NCBI RefSeq assembly: GCF_029946515.1
Contig: NZ_JARZHH010000068.1
Span: 1 to 60,045, forward strand
DNA: 60,045 nucleotides
Reading direction: 5' to 3'
From: Polyangium sp. 6x1
Lineage (GTDB): Bacteria > Myxococcota_A > Polyangia > Polyangiales > Polyangiaceae
Shown: positions 8,355 through 17,919 of the stretch, in pieces
How the letters are laid out: each line of letters begins with the position of its first letter
Numbering within the stretch: position 1 is the stretch's first letter
Notes under the pieces: generated by a model
Seen by the model: only the letters and a program-made list of their open reading frames with translations
Told to the model about the DNA's origin: nothing
Database searches by the model: none
Translations under genes and position numbers: made by a program

Positions 8355-11300
8355 GTGGCCCGGTCCCCGCTCCGAAACGTCTTCCGCGCGCTCGCCGCGT
8401 CCCTCGTCGTCGCTGCCGGCTGCAACACGACGGTGCAGCCCGCGCCCCAGGCGCGACCTCCGTCCGCGCAAGCGAAGGCCACGCCTCGCATCCCGGGGGC
8501 GCCTGCGGACGCCGACGCGCCGCTGCCCACATGCCCGGATGCCGCGCCCCCGGCCGACGGCGCGCCGAGCAAGCCGACGTTCCTCCTGCAGAACGGTCAC
8601 GAGCGGCCGATCCAGCGGATCGCGCTGAGCAGCGATGGCAGCAAGCTCGCGTCGGGCGCGCAGGACGGGACGGTGCGCGTGTGGGATCTGCGCGCGGGAC
8701 TCCTCCTCACGCGGTTCGTGACGGCCGGATACTTCGTGCACGACCTGTCGATCAGCGCGGATGGCAAGCGCCTCGCGTACTACGCGCCGGACGGGACCCC
8801 CGACGGGCTCATGGTGCAGGTGGTCGACCTCGACAAACCGAAGAGCCCGCGCGTCACATTGCCGCTCCACGGCGCTTTCCAGCTCTCCCCGGACGGCACG
8901 TGGCTCGCCATGGCCGCGGACAAACTCACGCTCTTCGACGCGAAGACGGGCAGCACGAAGAAAGAGATTGCCATCGGCGCGAAGACCCCGAGCGCGCTCG
9001 CGCTCACGCACGACGCCGAGGGCCAGCGCGTCGCGGTGGCCTACCCCGGGGAGATCGTCGTCGTCGACGTCGCGACCGGCACCGTCACGCATCGGTTCCC
9101 GCTGGGGAGCGGGCTCGGGGACACGCCGCTGCGCGTCGCGCTCACGCCCGAGGTCGTCGTCTCGGTGAGCGCAGGCGGGTCGGTCACGTTGTTCCCGCTC
9201 GCGAAGGGCGGCGCGCCGCGCGTCCTTCCAGGTCGATACAGAGACGCGTCGGCCGCGGGCGGGCGGCTCTGGGCGGTCGATCTCATGACCGGGCACGCCT
9301 CGGCGTTCACCCTCCCCGACGCGCAGGCCGTCGCGCTCCACACGCACGAACCGCCGCGGGGTGAGCTCGTCGCCGCGAGCCGCGATGGTTCGACGCTCGT
9401 GACGGCCCGAAGCCACCTCGCCGAGGGCACGAGCATCGAGGTGCGGGACGTGCAGACGATGCGCGCGGTGCGCACGATCGAGGGGGCTCCTCGATCCATC
9501 GAGTCGGTCGCCGCGCGGCCCGACGGGAGCGAGCTCGCCACCGGCGCGTTCAACGGCGATCTCACGCGCTGGGATCTCAAGAGCGGCAAGCCGCAGCCCG
9601 GCATCAGCGGAAACGAGCGGGAGTCGGGGCGGATCATGGCGCTGTCGTACGCGCCGAACGGGGAGCAGCTCGCCTCGTCGACGGGCGGCTTCGAGGTGCG
9701 CGTGCGCGAGACCGCGCGCGGACAGACGCTCCGCCGCTGGATCTTGCAGTCCGGAGCGTTCGTGCGTTTCGCGGAGTTCCTGCCGACGAGCGAGGAGCTG
9801 CTCACCGTGCGCGTGCAGACGGATCGGAAAATGACGAGCAAGAAGGGCCCGGGCGGGGCGCCGGTGATCGACGAGAAGCACGACGTGGCCGTGGAGCGGT
9901 GGGATCTCCGCGGGCCGCTGCCGCCCGTGCCCAAGGTCCCCTCCGGGGAGATCGCGCGGCCCCAAGGGCGCGTCCTCGCCAAGCTCGCGTCGGACCTGAA
10001 GTTCTTCGCGCTCTCCGCGGACGGCCTGCACCTCGTCGGGGGCGGCGGAGACACGCTCACGTCCCTGCGCACGGACACGGGGAAGATCGATTGGACCACC
10101 AAGCTTCAGACGATCCCGTTCGCCGTCGCGAAGCGGCCGGATGGAGGGATGGACGTCGATCGCTCTCACGCCGCCTTCTCGCCCGACGGAAAGACGGTCG
10201 TCATGTCGACGCGGCGGCTGGAGACGAACAAGGGCGGCGTGCAGCACTTCGTGTCCGTGCTGATGGAGATCGACGCCGGCACGGGCCGCGTGCGGAAGGT
10301 GCACAAGCCGGAGACGGACGGGGCCGTGCGATGGCACAAGGGGGCGATCGTCGTGGGGGGGCTCAAGCCCGCCGTGCTCGACGCGTCGAGCTTCGCCGTG
10401 CGGGCGCGCCTCGCGCTCGCGGACAACGAGATCTCCGCGATCACCGTGGCCCCCAAGCGAGACCTCTTCCTCCTCAGCGGCAACGGGGGCGCGACGGCCA
10501 TCGTCACGGAGCGCGGCGAGGTCGTCATGACGCTGGTCTCCACGCCGAACGGGGAGTGGGTGTCGGCGACGCCGTCCGGCGCCTATCGATCGAGCATCGA
10601 TGGAGCACGAAGCGTCGCGTGGATGTTCGCGGATCCCCTGGAGGGCTTCACGTTCGAGCGCTTCGCCGCCCGGTTCGAGCGGCCGGACCTCGTGGAGCGG
10701 AGCCTCGGCGGTGAAGAGGCGCCGGCGCCGGCCTCGCTCGCGCGGCCGCCGAGGCTCCGCGTCGAAGCGCCGGCCCCGCGAGGAACGATCCAGACGACGG
10801 GCGATCGTCTCAAGCTCGACGTGGTCGCGACGAGCCCCTCGCGTGTCGATCGCGTCCGCGTCTTCGTCGACGGCAAACCCGCGGCCGATCAGCTCGTGTG
10901 CGCCGCGGAGGGGCGCGTCTCGCTCGACGTGCCGCTCCACGCGGGCAGGAACCGCCTGAGCCTCGTCGCGTACGACGCCGCCGGCTACGCGAGCAACCCC
11001 GAGCAGCTCGACGTCATGTCGACGTCCCCCCTCGCGGAGAAGCCGAGCTTGCACGTGGTGTCGATCGGCGTGAGCCGGTATCCCAACATGTCACCCGAGC
11101 AGCAGCTCGAATTCGCGGACGACGACGCGCGCTCGGTGGCGGCATCGCTCTCGCGCCTCGCCGGGCCGAACCGCCCGTTCGGTCGCATCCTGGCGACGAC
11201 GCTCCTCGACGAGGAGGTGACCGTGGGGCGCGTGGACGAGGCGCTCGCGGGGCTCGCGGGGATGCGCCCGGACGACCTCGCCGTCGTGTTCTTCGCGGGC

Positions 11301-11876
11301 CACGGGGCGCGGCTCGACGAGTCGAAGATGCTCTTCCTCACGAGCCAGGCGGAGTTCACCCGCGAGGCCGCGACCCAGCACGGGATCGGGTGGGATCGCA
11401 TCGAGAAGGCGCTGCGCGGCGCGCGCGGGCGCGTGTTCATGATGCTCGACGCTTGCCACGCGGGGCACGTGTCGACGGAGGTCGTCGCGCCGAACGAGTC
11501 GCTCGCGCGGGAGCTCGCGGCGGGGGATCGCGCGGGCGTGCTGGTGTTCTCGGCGGCGCGGGGATCGCAGTTCAGCTACGAGGTGCCGCCGGACGGGGCG
11601 AGAGGGGCGAGCCGCGGGCTCGAGCTCGCCTGGGACGGGAAGCCGCAGCCGTTGCGGAAGGATCTCCAGGGCGGGCACGGGCTCTTCACGAGCGCGCTGC
11701 TCGAAGCGCTCGATGGCGAGGCGCCCGATCGGGATCGCAGCGGCGCCATCGAGGTGAACGAGCTCGTCGACTACGTGACCGAGCGGGTGCGCGCAGCGTC
11801 GAACGGCAAGCAGACGCCGTGGGTCGCGCGGCGCGAGTTGTTCGGCGAGTTCATGGTCGCGCCGGCGGCGCGGTAG
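8355..11876 (+). CDS. lipoprotein with WD40 propeller, caspase domain and EF-hand loop
   Basis: A 1173-residue predicted lipoprotein (lipobox VAAGC, Cys23), so its domains should lie outside the cytoplasm. About seven degenerate WD40 blades fill residues 75-700, for example LASGAQDGTVRVWDL and LATGAFNGDLTRWDL. An Ig-like region follows (about 790-880) and then a C14 caspase-type peptidase domain (about 895-1170). The catalytic dyad is visible: His983 in FFAGHGA and Cys1034 in LDACHAGH. Residues 1125-1136 (DRDRSGAIEVNE) match an EF-hand calcium loop at positions 1, 3, 5, 6, 8 and 12. A plausible model is a propeller sensor controlling a calcium-responsive protease. The start is GTG, 12 nt after fbp. 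It ends 1 bp from the convergent lhr gene. Confidence 0.88.
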   Translation: MARSPLRNVFRALAASLVVAAGCNTTVQPAPQARPPSAQAKATPRIPGAPADADAPLPTCPDAAPPADGAPSKPTFLLQNGHERPIQRIALSSDGSKLASGAQDGTVRVWDLRAGLLLTRFVTAGYFVHDLSISADGKRLAYYAPDGTPDGLMVQVVDLDKPKSPRVTLPLHGAFQLSPDGTWLAMAADKLTLFDAKTGSTKKEIAIGAKTPSALALTHDAEGQRVAVAYPGEIVVVDVATGTVTHRFPLGSGLGDTPLRVALTPEVVVSVSAGGSVTLFPLAKGGAPRVLPGRYRDASAAGGRLWAVDLMTGHASAFTLPDAQAVALHTHEPPRGELVAASRDGSTLVTARSHLAEGTSIEVRDVQTMRAVRTIEGAPRSIESVAARPDGSELATGAFNGDLTRWDLKSGKPQPGISGNERESGRIMALSYAPNGEQLASSTGGFEVRVRETARGQTLRRWILQSGAFVRFAEFLPTSEELLTVRVQTDRKMTSKKGPGGAPVIDEKHDVAVERWDLRGPLPPVPKVPSGEIARPQGRVLAKLASDLKFFALSADGLHLVGGGGDTLTSLRTDTGKIDWTTKLQTIPFAVAKRPDGGMDVDRSHAAFSPDGKTVVMSTRRLETNKGGVQHFVSVLMEIDAGTGRVRKVHKPETDGAVRWHKGAIVVGGLKPAVLDASSFAVRARLALADNEISAITVAPKRDLFLLSGNGGATAIVTERGEVVMTLVSTPNGEWVSATPSGAYRSSIDGARSVAWMFADPLEGFTFERFAARFERPDLVERSLGGEEAPAPASLARPPRLRVEAPAPRGTIQTTGDRLKLDVVATSPSRVDRVRVFVDGKPAADQLVCAAEGRVSLDVPLHAGRNRLSLVAYDAAGYASNPEQLDVMSTSPLAEKPSLHVVSIGVSRYPNMSPEQQLEFADDDARSVAASLSRLAGPNRPFGRILATTLLDEEVTVGRVDEALAGLAGMRPDDLAVVFFAGHGARLDESKMLFLTSQAEFTREAATQHGIGWDRIEKALRGARGRVFMMLDACHAGHVSTEVVAPNESLARELAAGDRAGVLVFSAARGSQFSYEVPPDGARGASRGLELAWDGKPQPLRKDLQGGHGLFTSALLEALDGEAPDRDRSGAIEVNELVDYVTERVRAASNGKQTPWVARRELFGEFMVAPAAR

Positions 11877-11877
11877 G

Positions 11878-14800
11878 TCAAACCGCGCGAGCAGGCGCCC
11901 GTTCGCCCCTACGTACCTTTGCAGGCCCAACCTTCTCGGCGTCGATGGGTTCGTCGATCGGCATTCCGTCCCGGTACGTGACGAAGTGCGACAGCGTCGA
12001 GGGCACGCGCTCGCCCGGGAGGATCGTCCCGACGAGGTTCAACGGATCACACGCGGAGAGGCGCACGACCTCTCCGCGGAGCGGCGCCTTGCGGATGGCC
12101 CGCAGCGATTCGAGGGCCTCCGGCAGCGCGAATTGCTCTCCGACGAAGGACGCGACGAGCCGGCCCCCGCGGACCTCGCCTCGCATCTCCAGGCGGCGAT
12201 AGACACGCGCGAGGTCGCGCCACGCCGGCGCGCGGGACTCGCGGACGACGAGCTCGCGGAAGACGATCCCCCAGCGCCGCAGGAGCTGCCGGGCGTGGGC
12301 CTCGATCGTCGCCGCCGGATCGACGTCGCCCGCGGGGGGCGCGTCCGCGAGGGCGGGCGCGCGGAAGAGCGCCCACCGGCCCGCCGCGAGAACGGGCGCG
12401 CCGCGTGAATGCTTGGTGCTCGAACGAGCGCGGGAGGGCCCGAGCAAGCCGCGGAGCCCGGCGAACCCGTCGCCCGTGATCCGCCCGGCGGAGACGAGCT
12501 CCCAAAGCGCCTCCTCGACCTCGGGCCGCGCGAGGCCCGTGGCCCGGACGATGTCCTCGAAGAAGGACGCGCCCGCCGCGCCGAGCGTGGCGAGGACGCG
12601 CCGCGCGGCAAGAGAAAGTCCCTCGTCGCCGAGCGTCGCTTGCGGCGGGGCCTCGGACGGCTCCGCGAGCAGCCAAGCGAGATCCCGCCGGAGCGCGAGC
12701 GTGATCGGCGCCGCCCGCGTGGGCGCTCCGCCGGCCGAAGCGCGCGGCGAGAGGCGCCCCCACGCGACCTCGCCGGACAAGCAGAGCAGGTCGAGCCACG
12801 AGGGCTCGTAGGCCTCGACGCGCGCGGGGAGGATCTCGCTCTCCCACGCGCCCGCGGCGATCTCGAAGCCCTGGAGCTGCTCGACGACACGCGCGAGCCC
12901 CGCGGCGCCGTGCGCGCGTTGCCCCGGGATCACGCCCTGCCACGCGAGGAGGAAACGCACGAGCTCGGCGGGCGAAGCCGGCTCGATCGCGCGCCGCAAG
13001 CCGTCGACGGTGCGGCGATGGATCCGCGCGAGCAGGCGCCGATCACACCACTCGATCGCACCGGGTTCGAGGTCCGGCGAGAACCTCCCGCGCAGGACCA
13101 CGCCGTCCGCCTCCACGCGCGCGAGGGCGATCTCGATGTCCGCGACGTCGATCGACAGGCGCTCGGCGAGCATGGCCGCCTGGATCGGACCGAGGACGGC
13201 GAGCCAGCCGCGCACGAGGCCCGCGATCGCGGCCTCACGCTCCCCCTCTGCGGGCGCTTCACCGCTGGCTTTCGCGGGCGACACGAGCGCAGGCGTGAAC
13301 GTCGCCGCGGGCCAGATCGAAGCCGCCCGATCCCGCCGCTCCGCCACGACCCAGAGGGCCCCGACGATCCCCGGCCCCGCGAGCTTCGCGGCGCGACGCG
13401 CGCCCACGAGCACGTCGAGGAGCCGATCGTATCCGAGCGCGCTCGCGTCCTCCGCGGGGAGCGCCGTGAGATCGAGCAGGAGATCGTGCAGCTCGTCCGC
13501 GTCGCGCACCACGGGCCGGGCCTCCGCGACGATGGCGTCGATGGCCTCGGGATCGAGCCCGCCGATCCGGTCCGCGATCTCCGCCGGCAGGCCGCGGCGC
13601 ACGGCGACCGCGCGCGCCCGTCGCTCTTCGAGCGGCGCGTCGTCGAGGAAGGCGTACGGGTTCGCGTTCAGGATCTCGTGCGACAGCACGCTCGGCTCGG
13701 CCGTCTCGCGCGAGGCGATGCGGATCTCGCCGCGCTGGATCCGTTCGAGCACCTCGGCGAGGCCCTCGGCGTCCATCACCTCCGTCAGGCAGTCGCGCAT
13801 CGTCTCGCGCACGAGCGGGTGATCCGGGATCTCGAGGATCGCCTCGCGCCCGTGGTTGTCCTGGCAGCCGAGCTGCGCCGGGAACACCGCGGCGATGAGG
13901 TCGTCGCTGCGCATGCGCACGAGCGGCGCCGGCACCTTTCGCCCCCCGGAGAAGCGCAGGATCTGCAGCGCGCGCGTCGCGTTCCACCGGAAGCGCGTGC
14001 CGAACATCGGCGCCTGCAGCGCGGCCTGTTCGAGCACGCCCACCACGCCCTCGGGCCGGAGCATCTCGAAGATCACCTCGAGCGGGAAGCTGTGCTGCGC
14101 GCCGAGCGAGAGCAGCACGCCGTCGTCCGTCGCCGCCGCTTGCAGCTCGAAGTCGAAGCTCCGGCAGAACCGCTTGCGCAACGCGAGGCCCCAGGCGCGG
14201 TTGATGCGCGCGCCGAAGGGCGCGTGCAGGATGAGCTGCATCCCGCCCGCCTCGTCGAAGAACCGCTCGGCCACGACGACGCTCTGCGACGGCATCTCCC
14301 CGAGCGCGGACCGCGCGGCGGCCACGTACTCGCAGAGCAAGACCGCGCCGGCGCGATCGAGCGCGCACGTCTCTTCGAGCCACGCCGCCGTCGCCCAGAG
14401 CCGCGCCGGTTCGCCCGGCTCGCGCCCGTCGAAGAGCCTGCGCGCGACCTCCTCGCGCAAGAGGCCCACCTCCGCGGAGAGCTCGCGCGTGCGCGCCGGC
14501 CCCTCGCCGAACCAGAACGGCACGGTCGGCGGCGCGCCCGGCGCGTCCTCGACCCACACCTTGCCCGCCTCGATCCGGCGGATGCGCCACGACGTCGATC
14601 CGAGGAGGAAGACGTCGCCGGCCGACGAGTCGATCGCAAAGTCCTCGTCGACCGAGCCGACCTTCGTCCCGTCCGCGAGCACGACGTCGTAGTTGCCGTT
14701 GTCCGGGATCGCGCCGCCCGACGTGAGCGCGGCGATCGAAGCCCCGCGGCGCGCCTTGAGCCGCTGGCCCACGCCGTCCCGGAAGAGCAGCGCGCCCGCG

Positions 14801-16185
14801 CGTCCGCGCCGCGCCGACACGCCCTCGGCGAGCATCTGCACGACCTCGTCGAACGCCGCGCGCGTGAGCCTCTCGTAGGGAGCCGCCCGCCGCACGAGCT
14901 CGAACAGCTCGTCTTCGCCCCGCTCCCCCGACGCGCACGCCGCCACGATCTGCTGCGCGAGCACGTCGAGCGGCGCGTCGCGCATGGCGATGCGGTCGAT
15001 CTCGCCGCGTCGCGCCGACCGGACGATCGCCGCGCACTCGATGAGCTGATCGCGCGTCAGCGGGAACATCCGCCCCTTCGGCGTCGCCGCGAGCGCGTGG
15101 CCCGAGCGCCCGATCCTCTGGAGCGCCGTGGCGATCGATCGCGGCGATCCCACGAGGCAAACGAGCTCCACGGCGCCCACGTCGATGCCGAGCTCGAGCG
15201 ACGCCGTCGCCACGACGACCTTGAGCTCACCGGCCTTGAGCCTGCGCTCCGCCGCGAGCCTCCGCGAACGCGAGAGGCTGCCGTGATGGGCGGCCACGGC
15301 CTCCTCGCCGAGCCGCTCGCCGAGGTGCAGCGCCACGCGCTCGACGAGCCTGCGCGTGTTCACGAAGACGAGCGTCGACTTGTGGGAACGGCACATCTCC
15401 GCCACGCGGTCGTAGAGCTCTTCCCACTGCTCGATCGTGCAGACCGCCCCGAGCTCGTCGCGCGGCACCTCCACCGCGAGGTCGAGATCGCGGCGCACGC
15501 CCGCGTCGACGATCTCCGGCGGCGGCCTCCCGGCGCCGACGAGCATCCGCGCCGCGACCTCGATCGGCCGCATCGTCGCCGACAACCCCACGCGCTGCGG
15601 GCGCGCTTCCCCGCCGCTCGTCACGAGCTCTTCGAGCCGCTCGATCGACAACGCGAGGTGCGCGCCTCGCTTGTCCGACGCGACCGCGTGGATCTCGTCC
15701 ACGATCACGGTGCGCACGCTCCCAAGCGCGCGACGCCCCGAGGCCGATCCGAGCAGGATGAAGAGCGACTCCGGCGTCGTGACCAGCACGTGCGGGGGCT
15801 TCTTGAAGAGCTTGCGCCGGTCCTTCTCCGGCGTGTCGCCTGTGCGCACGGCCGTGCGGACCGCCGGCCGCGCGAGGCCCATCTCGTCGGCGAGCGCGAT
15901 GAGCTCCGCGATCGGCTCGTCGAGGTTCTTCTGAACGTCGTTCGACAGCGCCTTCAGCGGCGAGACGTAAACGACCTCGATCCGGTCCGCGAGCGTCCCC
16001 GCGTCGCTCGCGCGCACGAGGCGATCGAGGCACGCGAGGAACGCGGCCAGCGTCTTGCCGGAGCCCGTGGGGGCGGCGATGAGGCAGTCCTCACCTCGCT
16101 GGATCGTGGGCCAGGCGCGGACCTGCACCGGCGTCGCGGCCCCGAAGCGGCGGGTGAACCAGGCGTCGACGAGGGGGTGGAACAC
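11878..16185 (-). CDS. lhr: ATP-dependent helicase Lhr, full length
   Basis: A 1435-residue superfamily 2 helicase of the large Lhr type. The N-terminal core has Walker A PTGSGKT (39-45), motif Ia VYVSPLKALSNDV, motif II DEIH (163-166), motif III SAT, and the later motifs TASLELGIDVG and QRIGRSGH. It is followed by the winged-helix and beta-barrel regions of the Lhr core and a long C-terminal extension (from about residue 880), as in the full-length E. coli protein of about 1,540 residues. The family acts in DNA repair, translocating on DNA and unwinding RNA:DNA hybrids. The GTG start at 16185 begins MFHPLVDAWF, the usual Lhr beginning. It appears to be a single-gene transcript ending convergently against the caspase gene. 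Confidence 0.95.
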   Translation of the reverse strand: MFHPLVDAWFTRRFGAATPVQVRAWPTIQRGEDCLIAAPTGSGKTLAAFLACLDRLVRASDAGTLADRIEVVYVSPLKALSNDVQKNLDEPIAELIALADEMGLARPAVRTAVRTGDTPEKDRRKLFKKPPHVLVTTPESLFILLGSASGRRALGSVRTVIVDEIHAVASDKRGAHLALSIERLEELVTSGGEARPQRVGLSATMRPIEVAARMLVGAGRPPPEIVDAGVRRDLDLAVEVPRDELGAVCTIEQWEELYDRVAEMCRSHKSTLVFVNTRRLVERVALHLGERLGEEAVAAHHGSLSRSRRLAAERRLKAGELKVVVATASLELGIDVGAVELVCLVGSPRSIATALQRIGRSGHALAATPKGRMFPLTRDQLIECAAIVRSARRGEIDRIAMRDAPLDVLAQQIVAACASGERGEDELFELVRRAAPYERLTRAAFDEVVQMLAEGVSARRGRAGALLFRDGVGQRLKARRGASIAALTSGGAIPDNGNYDVVLADGTKVGSVDEDFAIDSSAGDVFLLGSTSWRIRRIEAGKVWVEDAPGAPPTVPFWFGEGPARTRELSAEVGLLREEVARRLFDGREPGEPARLWATAAWLEETCALDRAGAVLLCEYVAAARSALGEMPSQSVVVAERFFDEAGGMQLILHAPFGARINRAWGLALRKRFCRSFDFELQAAATDDGVLLSLGAQHSFPLEVIFEMLRPEGVVGVLEQAALQAPMFGTRFRWNATRALQILRFSGGRKVPAPLVRMRSDDLIAAVFPAQLGCQDNHGREAILEIPDHPLVRETMRDCLTEVMDAEGLAEVLERIQRGEIRIASRETAEPSVLSHEILNANPYAFLDDAPLEERRARAVAVRRGLPAEIADRIGGLDPEAIDAIVAEARPVVRDADELHDLLLDLTALPAEDASALGYDRLLDVLVGARRAAKLAGPGIVGALWVVAERRDRAASIWPAATFTPALVSPAKASGEAPAEGEREAAIAGLVRGWLAVLGPIQAAMLAERLSIDVADIEIALARVEADGVVLRGRFSPDLEPGAIEWCDRRLLARIHRRTVDGLRRAIEPASPAELVRFLLAWQGVIPGQRAHGAAGLARVVEQLQGFEIAAGAWESEILPARVEAYEPSWLDLLCLSGEVAWGRLSPRASAGGAPTRAAPITLALRRDLAWLLAEPSEAPPQATLGDEGLSLAARRVLATLGAAGASFFEDIVRATGLARPEVEEALWELVSAGRITGDGFAGLRGLLGPSRARSSTKHSRGAPVLAAGRWALFRAPALADAPPAGDVDPAATIEAHARQLLRRWGIVFRELVVRESRAPAWRDLARVYRRLEMRGEVRGGRLVASFVGEQFALPEALESLRAIRKAPLRGEVVRLSACDPLNLVGTILPGERVPSTLSHFVTYRDGMPIDEPIDAEKVGPAKVRRGERAPARAV

Positions 16186-16337
16186 GGGCTTGCCAGGAGG
16201 CTACCGCGGCGGGCCAACCTTCGCACTGGGACGGCGACCGACCGGAGCCGGCCGTTCGCAACGGCCCACGAGCGAGAGGGAGGGGTGTAAGCTCGAACCA
16301 GCGCCTTCGTTTCTCGTCGGCTTCCGGGAGATCTCGC

Positions 16338-17402
16338 ATGCCCCACGTGTTCCGGACCCTCCGGGCGCGGCTCACCGCGCTCACGTTGATCACCACGTCC
16401 CTCTTCATGGTCGGATGCGGCTCCGCGCCCCCCGCGGCCGCCGCCTACCCCTCGCAGCCGGCCTACTACGGCGGCGCCGCCCCGCAGGCCGAATCCGCAC
16501 CCGCGTCCGCCGGCGGCGCGATGCCGATGGACATGCCCGCGCCCGCGCCCGCGTCGATGTCCGACAGCGGCGGCGATTACGACAGTTCGAGCAGCTCCGA
16601 CGACTCAGGCTTCTTCGGCGGCTCCTCCGACGCGGCCGCGAAGGCGACGGCGCTCGGCCCTCCGCCCGCCCCTGCCCCGATGGCGCCCGGCGCGCGCGCC
16701 CCGATGGCCGCGCCCGCGGCCGCGCCGAAGCAACCCACGCCTCCCCCGACGGGCGCGAAGCCCACGCCGACCGGCAAGAAGACCGAGGGCGCTTCCGAGC
16801 CGCAGCAGGCGCAAGAGAAGCCCGCGGCGCCGCTGCTCATCTACACGGGCCGCGTCGGCATGGAGGTCGCGGAGTCCACGGTCATCCCCGGGACGATCGA
16901 CAAGGTCATCGACATGGCCGAGTCGTTCGGCGGCTACCTCGCCTCGCGCTCGGACGCGGGCGTCGTGATCCGCGTGCCCTCGCGGCATTTCCGCGACGCC
17001 CTCAACGCGCTGGAGAAGCTCGGCGAGGTGAAGCGCCGCAGCGTGAGCGCCGAGGACGTGTCCGAGGAGTTCCACGATCTCGAGGTGCGGCTGCAGAACC
17101 TGAAGAGCGTGCAGAAGCGCCTGCAGGAGTTCCTCGCAAAGGCGGCGAACGTGAACGACGCGCTGCAGGTCGAGCACGAGCTCGAGCGCGTGGGCCGCGA
17201 GATCGATCAGATCGAAGGCCGCATGCGGTTCCTCCGCGCCCGCGCGACGTTCTCGACCATCACCGTCGACGTCTCGGCCAAGCCCAAGCAGCAGCAGGTC
17301 GTCGCACAAAACACGAACGCGCCCCCGCCGCCGCGCACGATCGACCTGCCCATCGACTGGCTCTCGAGGGTCGGCCTCGAGACGCTGATGACCCTTCGCT
17401 GA
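16338..17402 (+). CDS. DUF4349 lipoprotein
   Basis: A 354-residue lipoprotein (lipobox LFMVGC, Cys27). Residues 28-165 are low-complexity Pro/Ala/Ser/Gly sequence, probably a flexible linker from the membrane. Residues about 168-310 form a DUF4349 domain: a ferredoxin-like half (YTGRVGMEVAESTVIPGTIDKVIDMAESFGG split by a serine-rich strand) with the motif VIRVPSRHFRDAL, then a predicted coiled coil (about 230-290, LEVRLQNLKSVQKRLQEFL) and a returning strand FSTITVDVS. Many DUF4349 proteins end in a membrane helix; this one does not and is anchored only at its N-terminus. A second lipoprotein gene follows 18 nt downstream with a ribosome site, so the two form an operon. Confidence 0.85.
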   Translation: MPHVFRTLRARLTALTLITTSLFMVGCGSAPPAAAAYPSQPAYYGGAAPQAESAPASAGGAMPMDMPAPAPASMSDSGGDYDSSSSSDDSGFFGGSSDAAAKATALGPPPAPAPMAPGARAPMAAPAAAPKQPTPPPTGAKPTPTGKKTEGASEPQQAQEKPAAPLLIYTGRVGMEVAESTVIPGTIDKVIDMAESFGGYLASRSDAGVVIRVPSRHFRDALNALEKLGEVKRRSVSAEDVSEEFHDLEVRLQNLKSVQKRLQEFLAKAANVNDALQVEHELERVGREIDQIEGRMRFLRARATFSTITVDVSAKPKQQQVVAQNTNAPPPPRTIDLPIDWLSRVGLETLMTLR

Positions 17403-17420
17403 GGCAAGGAGGCAAGGACC

Positions 17421-17888
17421 ATGAAACGCAACGTCTCGATGCTCCTTTTGTGCCTCGCCGCCTCCCTCCTCGGGATCGGCTGCGGCCCCGGCTTCAAGCT
17501 CAAGACGCCCGACGGCTTCGTCGAGCTCGAGGATCAAGAAGAGTACGCATTCCGCGCGACCACGGCCCAGGGCGTCGTGATGAGCGTGCGCGTCGAGCCG
17601 AACCGGCCGAAGGGAAACCTCTCCTTCTGGACCGACGCGATCGACCTGAAGCTGCGCAACGTCGGCTACACGGCGGAAGAGGCGCGCGAGGTCAAGACGA
17701 AGAGCGGCGCGACCGGCAAGCAGCTCCGCTACACGCGCACGGTCTACGACAGGCCCCACATCTTCTGGCTCACGGTCTTCGTCACCGACGCCGACGTGTT
17801 CGTCCTGGAGACCGGCGGCGACGCGCGCGAGTTCGAAAAGGCGAAGGACGAAGTGACCAAGGCAATCGAGGGATTCGTCCCCGGCTGA
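17421..17888 (+). CDS. small lipoprotein, unknown
   Basis: A 155-residue lipoprotein with a clean signal (MKRNVSMLLLCLAASLLGIGC, Cys21 after the lipobox). The mature part is a single alpha/beta domain beginning GFKLKTPDGFVELE, then a strand-rich region and a C-terminal helix (AREFEKAKDEVTKAIEGF). Its pattern resembles small envelope proteins that test a fitness or stress variable, but I recognise no named family. A ribosome site (AGGCAAGGACC) lies directly before the ATG. It follows the DUF4349 gene by 18 nt and is probably co-transcribed with it. Confidence 0.7.
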   Translation: MKRNVSMLLLCLAASLLGIGCGPGFKLKTPDGFVELEDQEEYAFRATTAQGVVMSVRVEPNRPKGNLSFWTDAIDLKLRNVGYTAEEAREVKTKSGATGKQLRYTRTVYDRPHIFWLTVFVTDADVFVLETGGDAREFEKAKDEVTKAIEGFVPG

Positions 17889-17919
17889 GCGGGGCGCCTG
17901 CGCTAGTATCGGCCCGGCC

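Noticed and set aside
7182-11054. A 1290-codon open frame on the minus strand
   Set aside because: It is the reverse-strand shadow of the bisphosphatase and caspase genes; the protein is Arg/His/Glu-rich with no domains, as expected from high-GC third positions.
12409-16290. A 1293-codon plus-strand open frame
   Set aside because: It lies entirely opposite the recognised Lhr helicase gene and has an Arg/His-rich composition without motifs.
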